Part shown: piece by piece, positions 1 through 4,440 of the stretch
Layout: the number at the start of each line of letters is the position of its first letter
Position numbering within the stretch: position 1 is the first letter of the stretch
From: an uncultured Acetatifactor sp.
GTDB lineage: Bacteria; Bacillota; Clostridia; Lachnospirales; Lachnospiraceae
Length of the DNA: 8,548 nucleotides
Assembly: GCA_910585615.1 (NCBI GenBank)
Contig: CAJUFO010000121.1
Location: forward strand, 1 to 8,548
Direction of reading: 5' to 3'
The notes under the pieces: generated by a model
Databases searched by the model: none
Seen by the model: only the letters and a program-made list of their open reading frames with translations
Told to the model about the DNA's origin: nothing
Position numbers and translations under genes: made by a program

Positions 1-54
1 ATACATATTGGACAGTTTGCGGATAGGCTCCAGAAATATTTGGAATCATTTTAG
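1..54 (+). CDS. C-terminal end of an unidentified upstream protein (partial)
   Basis: Frame 1 is open from the first base and ends at TAG 52-54, giving the 17-residue tail IHIGQFADRLQKYLESF. It is amphipathic and helix-like, as at the end of many small regulators (ArsR, TetR or MarR types often precede MFS exporters). That is only an inference from the neighbouring transporter remnant. Too little sequence is present to name a family, and the open frame could be chance over such a short stretch. Confidence 0.35.
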   Translation: MHIGQFADRLQKYLESF

Positions 55-154
55 GGGCGGAAGTTGGATTATATCATAAAATCCAGAACAGAATTTAATG
101 TTAAAATTTTGCAAGTTTACAAAAAGGGCTGAAAATGCTGAGGAGGCATTTTTA

Positions 155-947
155 GGTTCTTTTTTCATGGGACTTTTTGTATTTGAGTGAGTATGTGATG
201 TATGCAAGTGTTGTATGCTTTTTTATCACAGCGTTATTTGAATGTTTTATCAAATTGGGGCATCAGGCCAGGGAGTTTCAGGGAAATGTTTTGTCCATGG
301 TAAAAAATGATTTTTCCGGCAGTATCCGTTTTATCATGAAAGAGCGGCCGGATATCATGAAGATACTGCTTCTGGCGGCATTCTCACGCTTTTTTGTCAT
401 GGGGGTTACGCTGGTGGGGCTGCCCTTTCTTGTGCGGGCTGTGCTTGGCCTGGACGCGAAATTTTATGGCGGGGCGGAGAGTGCGATGGCGGTTGCCACT
501 ATTTTGGGAAGTATCGCCACGGGGCTTCTTACGGGGAAGTAAAGATCCGGTAGATTATCGTATGTGCTTGCGGTAATCGGTGTCTGTATCATTCCGGCAG
601 GGGTTGTATTTCTTTTTCCATTCGGCGTGATGACAAGGTATGCTGTGATTGTTGCTGCTTTCTGCGGTATGCAGGCCGCGATTAGTATTTTTTCAATTTT
701 TGCGGTATCCATGATCCAGCAGAATACGCCGAATGAGCTGATTGGGAAGGTTATGGCATATACATCCGCTGTTACGTTGTGCGCCCAGCCGGTTGGGCAG
801 ATGGTATATGGATTTTTGTTTGACAGGTTTCAGGAGATTGTGTATCTTGTATTGATTCCTTCGGGGATTGTGGTATGCGTGATTGGGCTGCTTGCTATGG
901 GCTTTTTCAGAAAACTGGAAGAAAAGCAAGGTGGCGCAATAGACTGA
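155..947 (+). pseudogene. Decayed MFS efflux-type transporter, C-terminal half, interrupted by a stop
   Basis: Frame 0 from about 177 encodes membrane-spanning segments typical of the C-terminal half of Firmicutes MFS drug or macrolide-type exporters: a helix near YASVVCFFITALFECFI, a cytoplasmic loop containing FIMKERPDIMKI, then further helices up to a charged end near 947. TAA at 540-542 interrupts the frame, and translation resumes in the same frame with RSGRLSYVLAVIGVCI, so one protein has been split into halves of about 121 and 127+ residues. Family members are normally about 400 residues with 12 helices, so roughly the first 150-200 residues are missing. Just upstream, a different frame reads GSFFMGLFVFE at 155-187, which could be the preceding helix displaced by a frameshift near 185. 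No credible start with a ribosome binding site exists: TTG 177 is only the first available start codon. Loss of the N-terminus plus an internal stop makes this a pseudogene. The exact substrate class is unknown. Confidence 0.85.
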
Positions 948-1199
948 TAAAAGGTATAATGGAATTACGTTAATAACACGGCCAGATGAAAGCATCACGG
1001 TTTGATCTGGATACGGATTTGATTAGGGATAGCGCATAAATATGTGCCGGGGTGGAGGGAGAGCGGTTCAGGAGATTTATAGGCATGGGCGGCGGTTTGG
1101 ACGTGTTTGTGATAGGACGGAAGAGATAGACGGAGGCACATGAGGAAGAAGGCTTTCCTGACGGGAAAGTGTTGATAGAAATTTGACAGGAGGTAGACA
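948..1199 (+). other. Gene-poor interval between the MFS remnant and the Com-like gene
   Basis: No reading frame here is convincing on either strand. A perfect TATAAT occurs at 955-960 but without a recognisable -35 box. Very short ORFs start at ATG 986 (17 codons, MKASRFDLDTDLIRDSA) and at ATG 1140 (11 codons, preceded by GGAGG). The frame of ATG 986 continues to about 1399 with stop codons near 1037, 1115 and 1184, so it may be the trace of a decayed coding region. Antisense open frames through this interval have low-complexity, Pro/Ser/Arg-rich translations typical of shadow frames. Confidence 0.4.
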
Positions 1200-1220
1200 A
1201 TGAGACAATCGCCAGGTTAG
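1200..1220 (+). CDS. Possible six-residue leader peptide (MRQSPG) upstream of the Com-like gene
   Basis: A perfect Shine-Dalgarno AGGAGGT at 1188-1194 sits five bases before ATG 1200, and the reading frame closes after six residues at TAG 1218-1220. The stop falls directly at the base of a strong hairpin (1221-1246) that precedes the ribosome binding site of the zinc-ribbon gene. This arrangement could be a translated leader, or the debris of a longer gene. No regulatory codon run is visible, so the call is tentative. Confidence 0.25.
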   Translation: MRQSPG

Positions 1221-1246
1221 AGCCCCGGCAGCCAGGAACCGGGGCT
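1221..1246 (+). promoter_or_regulatory. Strong GC-rich hairpin ahead of the Com-like gene
   Basis: AGCCCCGG (1221-1228) pairs perfectly with CCGGGGCT (1239-1246), an eight-base-pair stem with a 10-base loop. No U-tract follows, so it is not an intrinsic terminator. It lies eight bases before the AGGAGGT ribosome binding site (1254-1260) of the next gene and could modulate its translation or protect the transcript end. Phage Mu Com is known to act on an RNA hairpin. Whether anything similar applies here is inference. Confidence 0.5.
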
Positions 1247-1268
1247 GTATACGAGGAGGTGGACATGA

Positions 1269-1430
1269 ATGGAGAGACTGAAATGCCCGAGGTGCGGAAA
1301 GCGTATCATGGATATCCGCACGGAATCCCCGGAGCCAGTGGAGGCACGTACCAGGTGTCCGAACTGCAATCATATTGTTACGGTATACTGGGAACCTGAG
1401 AGTAAGAAGGAAGAGAAAGATAAGAAATAG
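1269..1430 (+). CDS. Small zinc-ribbon protein, phage Com-like
   Basis: The 53-residue product carries two CxxC knuckles, CPRC at residues 6-9 and CPNC at 30-33, the layout of a rubredoxin-type zinc ribbon. A highly charged tail (ESKKEEKDKK) follows. Small proteins of this design in phages of Gram-positive bacteria are annotated as Com-like, after the Mu protein that stimulates translation of the mom DNA-modification gene. Start choice: AGGAGGT at 1254-1260 is four bases from ATG 1265 and eight from ATG 1269. Only the latter opens the frame with the cysteine knuckles, whereas ATG 1265 opens an overlapping 44-codon frame with no recognisable features. No mom-like or methyltransferase gene follows, so the usual partner is absent here. 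The zinc-ribbon fold is well supported. The Com role is inferred from family resemblance and the nearby phage genes. Confidence 0.72.
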   Translation: MERLKCPRCGKRIMDIRTESPEPVEARTRCPNCNHIVTVYWEPESKKEEKDKK

Positions 1431-1441
1431 GTACATAGGCG

Positions 1442-1479
1442 GGACGGCTTCTGCGAAGGTGCGGGGGCTGTCCTTTTTT
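1442..1479 (+). terminator. Intrinsic terminator after the Com-like gene
   Basis: GGACGGC (1442-1448) pairs with GCTGTCC (1467-1473) with one G-U pair, extendable inward by wobble pairs. It is followed at once by six T residues (1474-1479). It begins 11 bases after the stop of the zinc-ribbon gene. The bases after the U-tract (GCGTGG) recur after the terminator at 4392-4420. Confidence 0.7.
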
Positions 1480-1588
1480 GCGTGGTGGTGATTATCCTGC
1501 CGGGATGGGGGAATACTTGGATTATACATGGAAAATGATGGCATGGATGCCGTGCCGCTGTACCTGCAGTGGCAGGAAGGAGGCGGAG

Positions 1589-1678
1589 ATGTTTGTTGAG
1601 GGGTATAAGGCGGTGCTGGTGAAGGATACTTCTTTTAAGGGGCTTTGGAAGGTGAGTTTTACGTTGAGGGAATTTTAA
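1589..1678 (+). CDS. Tiny ORF, possible C-terminal remnant of a phage tail protein
   Basis: ATG 1589 is preceded by AAGGAGG (1577-1583) at a spacing of five and encodes 29 residues ending WKVSFTLREF. The same frame is open back to TTG 1478. It overlaps by 11 bases the end of another short frame starting at ATG 1528 (23 residues, ending at TGA 1597-1599). The ending, with its alternating hydrophobic strand and final aromatic, recalls the C-terminal beta strands of small siphophage tail proteins, but I cannot assign a family. It may be a true small peptide gene or the 3' stub of a deleted structural gene. The position between a Com-like gene and cargo genes fits the stub idea. Confidence 0.25.
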   Translation: MFVEGYKAVLVKDTSFKGLWKVSFTLREF

Positions 1679-1693
1679 GAAAATAGAGAGTGA

Positions 1694-1720
1694 TTTTTAG
1701 CGGGATATCCTGTATAATGG
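1694..1720 (+). promoter_or_regulatory. Promoter-like block upstream of the GNAT gene (copy A)
   Basis: A consensus -10 TATAAT lies at 1713-1718, preceded by GCGGGATATCCTG. A good -35 is not visible at the expected distance: GTGATT at 1690-1695 is weak. The same 27-base block recurs at 3409-3435 with only four differences, all transitions. The block contains the near-palindrome CGGGATATCCTG. It starts 16 bases after the stop of the preceding small ORF and ends 34 bases before the acetyltransferase start, so it would give that gene its own transcript. Confidence 0.55.
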
Positions 1721-1754
1721 GAAGCATGGATCAGAATTTGGTGAGGAAAAATGT

Positions 1755-2237
1755 ATGATTAGAATAAGACCATATAAAGCTTCGGATGCAGATACGATAT
1801 TATCGTGGTGCCAGGATGAAAAAGCATTTTATCAATGGACAGCAGGTATACTTGGTAAGTATCCTATAACACAAAATGAATTTTGTTTTGTTGAATCTCT
1901 AATGCCGTTTACTGCATTTGATGAAACGGGAATTGTTGGCTTTTTTACACTAAGGAATCCTGATGGATCACTGGATGAATTGCGCTTTGGCTTTGTTATC
2001 GTTAATCCTCAAAAGAGAGGAAAAGGCTATGGAAAAGCTATGCTCCGGTTAGGTCTGAAATTTGTATTTGAAATATATGGGGCAAAAAAAGTATCATTGG
2101 GCGTTTTTGAGAATAATCTTCCGGCTTATTATTGTTATAAAGCAGTCGGTTTTAGCGATGTAGTTCTTGATGTAACAGAAAAATATTGTATTCTGGGTGA
2201 AGAATGGAAGTGCAAAGAATTGATTATGGAAAAATAG
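1755..2237 (+). CDS. GNAT family N-acetyltransferase
   Basis: The 160-residue product is the usual length for a single-domain GNAT enzyme, which transfers the acetyl group of acetyl-CoA to an amine on a small molecule or protein. The pyrophosphate-binding motif A is clear at residues 84-94 (NPQKRGKGYGK, matching Q/R-x-x-G-x-G/A), after the beta-4 strand ELRFGFVIV. Motif B follows with the typical ENNLPAYYCYKAVGF at 119-133, including the Asn and Tyr often seen in the active site. The N-terminal IRIRPYKASDADTI is the standard first strand and helix. ATG 1755 follows GAGG (1744-1746 region) at a suitable distance. Codon use is distinctly A+T-rich compared with the tail genes downstream, suggesting a separate origin. 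The substrate cannot be read from sequence; antibiotic, polyamine or ribosomal-protein acetylation are all open. Confidence 0.9.
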   Translation: MIRIRPYKASDADTILSWCQDEKAFYQWTAGILGKYPITQNEFCFVESLMPFTAFDETGIVGFFTLRNPDGSLDELRFGFVIVNPQKRGKGYGKAMLRLGLKFVFEIYGAKKVSLGVFENNLPAYYCYKAVGFSDVVLDVTEKYCILGEEWKCKELIMEK

Positions 2238-2297
2238 ATAAATGTCCGTTTGGCTTTGAATAGACCAGACACGGCAACGAAAGGCAAGGGTGTCATT

Positions 2298-2747
2298 ATG
2301 TCGATAAATACGGCAGAAGCATTTGAATTGCTGTTTGATAAAAATAATAAGACGGCATACAGGGCATTACAGGAATTGCAGAAAGAAAGCGTGGAAACGG
2401 ACAAGGTCTATTCTTATATGGACAGGCTGGGAGATATGCTTGACAGTGACAATTCCTATATCCGTACCAGGGGGCTTACGCTGATTGCCTATAATGCGAG
2501 ATGGGATAAGGATAATAAGATTGATGAGATTATTGACGGATATTTGAAGCATATAACAGACGTGAAGCCGATCACGGCAAGACAGTGTATAAAGCTGCTG
2601 CCCATGATTGCGAAGGATAAGCCGGAGTTGAGAAAGGATATTTGTTCGGCGCTGGAGAGGGCGGATATATCTTTTTATGATGACAGTATGCAGCCGCTTG
2701 TTTATAAGGATATTCAAAAGGCGTTGAAGGAGATACAGAAGTTATAG
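2298..2747 (+). CDS. HEAT-like helical protein (often database-labelled 'SufBD')
   Basis: The 149-residue product is almost entirely helical, with paired amphipathic helices, for example residues 36-66 (YSYMDRLGDMLDSDNSYIRT then GLTLIAYNARW) and 78-105. This is the layout of HEAT/ARM-type repeats used for protein-protein contact. I recognise it as a clostridial family commonly annotated 'SufBD protein', although nothing in it resembles the beta-helical SufB/SufD scaffold of Fe-S assembly, so that name should not be taken as function. The strongest start is ATG 2298 after AAGGGTG. The frame opens at TTG 2250, but the 16 extra codons look non-conserved and have no ribosome binding site. It lies 60 bases downstream of the acetyltransferase and has no visible promoter, so the two may be co-transcribed. 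Partner unknown. Confidence 0.75.
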   Translation: MSINTAEAFELLFDKNNKTAYRALQELQKESVETDKVYSYMDRLGDMLDSDNSYIRTRGLTLIAYNARWDKDNKIDEIIDGYLKHITDVKPITARQCIKLLPMIAKDKPELRKDICSALERADISFYDDSMQPLVYKDIQKALKEIQKL

Positions 2748-2764
2748 GAAGGGATAGATTTTGG

Positions 2765-2799
2765 TTTTTAGCGGGAGTTTATCCTGCTGGAAATATAAA
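2765..2799 (+). promoter_or_regulatory. Promoter-like block before the yjdF leader (copy C, partial)
   Basis: TTTTTAGCGGGA at 2765-2776 is identical to the start of the block at 1694-1705, and TATCCTG (2780-2786) is also shared. A -10-like TATAAA follows at 2794-2799. Here AGCGGGA (2770-2776) and TCCTGCT (2782-2788) form a seven-base-pair hairpin with one wobble pair. No U-tract follows, so it is not a standard terminator. No good -35 box is visible. It probably starts the yjdF leader transcript, but the evidence is limited to resemblance and position. Confidence 0.4.
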
Positions 2800-2937
2800 C
2801 AGCAAAGATAAAAACGCAACGTGCATCTTTTGGATGTGCCAGAGCCGGTAGGTAGCCCGGCCGTCCTGATGGTATCAGGGTAAGTAACCTGCCCTCCTGG
2901 GTTGTCCGTTCTTTGTTCATAACACATTTAAGGAGGG
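2800..2937 (+). promoter_or_regulatory. yjdF riboswitch leader with sequestrable ribosome binding site
   Basis: The leader between the promoter-like block and yjdF is dense in structure. Stems: GTGCATC 2821-2827 with GATGTGC 2833-2839; GCCGG 2844-2848 with CCGGC 2857-2861, closing the loop TAGGTAGC; CCTGAT 2865-2870 with ATCAGG 2874-2879. CCCTCCT at 2892-2898 is the exact complement of the Shine-Dalgarno AGGAGGG at 2931-2937. The yjdF motif is an established structured RNA found upstream of yjdF genes in Firmicutes and reported to respond to azaaromatic compounds. Its place before yjdF supports the assignment. I recognise it by context and general architecture, not by a covariance search. The likely control is translational, by masking or freeing the ribosome binding site. 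Confidence 0.75.
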
Positions 2938-2944
2938 TTTCGTT

Positions 2945-3361
2945 ATGGACAGAGGAAAGGCAGGCTTGACGGTATTTTTTGAGGGGCCGTTCTGGGTTGG
3001 CGTGTTTGAGCGTGTTGAGGACGGGAAACTTTCGGTATGCCGGGTGGTTTTTGGGAGTGAACCCAGGGACTATGAGGTTTGGGAGTTTATCTTTAAAAAT
3101 TATTATGGCTTGAAGTTTAGTCCGGCTGCCCCGGTGGCTGTGAGGGACGGAAAGGTGAACCCGAAGCGGAGGCAGAGGGAGGCCGGGAGGCAGACCATGC
3201 AGGCGGGGATAGGTACGAAGTCCCAGCAGGCGCTGCAGTTGCAGAGGGAAGAGAGGAAGACGGAGCGCAGGCAGGCCGGCAGGGAGCAGAAGGAGGCCGA
3301 GAAGCAGCGGATGTTTGAGCTGAAACAGCAGAAGCGGAAGGAGAAGCACAGGGGCAGGTAG
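2945..3361 (+). CDS. yjdF: YjdF family protein (DUF2992)
   Basis: The 138-residue product has the family's N-terminal beta-rich domain (residues 8-60: LTVFFEGPFWVGVFER, then VCRVVFGSEPRDYEVWEFI and LKFSP). A long, very basic and charged helix follows, including VNPKRRQREA (71-80), GIGTKSQQAL (88-97) and the tail ELKQQKRKEKHRGR. This tail is the most conserved part of the family and suggests nucleic-acid or ribosome contact or a coiled coil. The molecular function of YjdF is unknown. Its riboswitch ties it to handling of azaaromatic, possibly toxic or metabolic, compounds. ATG 2945 follows AGGAGGG (2931-2937) at a spacing of seven, and the same AGGAGGG is complementary to the upstream leader. 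Length agrees with the family. No partner gene is obviously co-transcribed, since the next gene has its own promoter-like block. Confidence 0.93.
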   Translation: MDRGKAGLTVFFEGPFWVGVFERVEDGKLSVCRVVFGSEPRDYEVWEFIFKNYYGLKFSPAAPVAVRDGKVNPKRRQREAGRQTMQAGIGTKSQQALQLQREERKTERRQAGREQKEAEKQRMFELKQQKRKEKHRGR

Positions 3362-3408
3362 GCTTTTGTGTTTCGGGTATGGTTGTATCAATGGGTATCA
3401 GTCGGGAG

Positions 3409-3435
3409 CTTTTGGCGGGATGTCTTGTATAATGG
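3409..3435 (+). promoter_or_regulatory. Promoter-like block upstream of the 65-aa ORF (copy B)
   Basis: TATAAT at 3428-3433 lies within a 27-base block that matches 1694-1720 at 23 positions, all four differences being transitions. The expected -35 position (3405-3410, GGAGCT) is poor. The ORF start at 3477 lies about 40 bases downstream of the -10, a normal leader length. Confidence 0.55.
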
Positions 3436-3476
3436 TGGCAAGGAGCCGAAAACTTTTATTATGAAAGGAGCACATT

Positions 3477-3674
3477 ATGGAAGAATTAAAATCTATTATG
3501 GAGAAGTTTGCTGCATCGGGGTGGGATTTGATATCTGTTCCGGCACAGCAATGGTTAGACGGGAAGTTTGACAGGGAAGCATTCATATCAGCGGTTAAGC
3601 AGGCGGATAGGGAATGCGGGAGCTGCGGCTGTGAGATGGACCCGCTTTATAAAAGGGCTCTGGAATTGATCTAA
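3477..3674 (+). CDS. Small Cys-rich hypothetical protein (CGSCGC motif)
   Basis: The 65-residue product is not a member of any family I can name. ATG 3477 has a good ribosome binding site (AAAGGAG about seven bases upstream) and its own promoter-like block, so it is probably a genuine gene. It appears all-helical: helix 1-13, a turn with GWDLISVPAQQWLDGKF, helix 32-44, then ECGSCGCE at 46-53 and a last helix. The three cysteines C47, C50 and C52 form a CxxCxC cluster that could bind a metal or be redox-active, but three ligands alone do not make a complete zinc site, so a dimer or a bound partner would be needed. No signal peptide or membrane segment is seen. Confidence 0.7.
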   Translation: MEELKSIMEKFAASGWDLISVPAQQWLDGKFDREAFISAVKQADRECGSCGCEMDPLYKRALELI

Positions 3675-3748
3675 AGGTATTTTCAATTCATTTTTGTGGA
3701 GATAGCGGGCCTTTGGCGGATGAGACATGGGAAAGGGGGTGGCGCGTA

Positions 3749-4312
3749 ATGAGCGATCTAATGGAATTTGGGAGCAGAGATGAGTTTAGAAAATGGCTCT
3801 GTGATAACTGCCTTTCAAGTGCCGGTATTTGGGTTTTGTTTGGCAAGGCTGGCGGACCGAAAACAATAAAGGCGGGAGAAGCGCTGGAAGAAGCGCTCTG
3901 CTTTGGATGGATTGACGGCCAGATGGAAAAGATTGACGAGAAAACTTATAAAAAGTATTTTTCGATGCGCAGGGAGAATAGCAAGTGGTCGGACAAAAAT
4001 AAGGAATTAGCCAAAAGGCTTGAAGAGCAGGGGCGTATGACTGATCATGGCAGAAAGAAAATAGAGGATGCCAAAAAGAACGGCCAATGGGATGCGGTAA
4101 ATCCGCTGGCGGTTATTACGGAAGAGCAGATTGCGCGGCTTTCTGCGATATTGGAAAGCTATGAGCCAGCTTACACAAATTTTCAGGCGATGCCTTTATC
4201 TGTGAAGAAGACTTATACACGGGCGTTTCTTGACGCAAAGACGGATGCCGGACGGGAAAAGCGGATTGCGTGGATGGTGGATAGACTTAATAAAAATCTA
4301 AAACCTATGTAG
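3749..4312 (+). CDS. YdeI/OmpD-associated (OmdA) family protein
   Basis: The 187-residue product shows the family hallmarks in order. GIWVLFGKAGG (26-36) precedes the central ALCFGWIDGQ (49-58), and MRRENSKWSDKNK (73-85) follows, matching the family pattern of a basic pair then S-x-W-S-x-x-N. The C-terminal half has the helical OmdA-type region, with MPLSVKKTYTRAFLDAKTDAGREKR and a basic end. Members are cytosolic and have been linked to bacteriocin or peptide stress tolerance in some bacteria, but the biochemical activity is not established. ATG 3749 was chosen because AAAGGGGGTGG lies directly upstream; TTG 3713 in the same frame has no such site. It is 74 bases after the 65-aa ORF without an obvious promoter, so read-through from copy B is possible. 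Confidence 0.87.
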   Translation: MSDLMEFGSRDEFRKWLCDNCLSSAGIWVLFGKAGGPKTIKAGEALEEALCFGWIDGQMEKIDEKTYKKYFSMRRENSKWSDKNKELAKRLEEQGRMTDHGRKKIEDAKKNGQWDAVNPLAVITEEQIARLSAILESYEPAYTNFQAMPLSVKKTYTRAFLDAKTDAGREKRIAWMVDRLNKNLKPM

Positions 4313-4391
4313 TCGGTACATGTGCTTATTGATAGAATGTGTTTTGAAAGATTCTTATTTTTTAAGGAGATTATGATTGTTTTTAGGGAAG

Positions 4392-4420
4392 GCATCAGTC
4401 TGAAAGGGCTGGTGCTTTTT
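4392..4420 (+). terminator. Terminator-like hairpin directly before the tail hub gene
   Basis: GCATCAG (4392-4398) pairs with CTGGTGC (4409-4415), seven base pairs with one wobble and a 10-base loop, followed by five T residues (4416-4420). It ends only 20 bases before the start codon of the tail gene. It closely resembles the element at 8480-8509: same arms, loop containing TGAAAG, U-tract, then a CGTG sequence. It may end transcription of the cargo genes, or act as an attenuator that late phage transcription reads through. Confidence 0.7.
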
Positions 4421-4440
4421 GCGTGGAAGGGGGGGTTTTC

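Noticed and set aside
955..960. Isolated TATAAT as a promoter
   Set aside because: No -35 box at the right distance and no gene within a plausible leader length, so it is not called.
1183..1211. TTGACA at 1183-1188 as a -35 box
   Set aside because: No -10-like sequence is found 16-18 bases downstream; that stretch is AATCGCC. The hexamer also abuts a Shine-Dalgarno site.
1077..1544. Antisense open frame of 155 codons across the Com-like gene region
   Set aside because: No ribosome binding site, a Pro/Ser/His/Arg-rich translation, and complete overlap with the zinc-ribbon gene, whose CxxC pairs are on the + strand. It is a shadow of G-rich sequence.
2298..2747. Fe-S cluster assembly role implied by the 'SufBD' label
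   Set aside because: The protein is short and helical, lacks the SufB/SufD beta-helix, and no suf genes are nearby.
2768..3391. Antisense open frame of 207 codons opposite yjdF and its leader
   Set aside because: It is the complement of the Lys/Arg/Gln-rich tail of YjdF, giving Leu/Pro-rich low-complexity sequence. yjdF on the + strand is clear.
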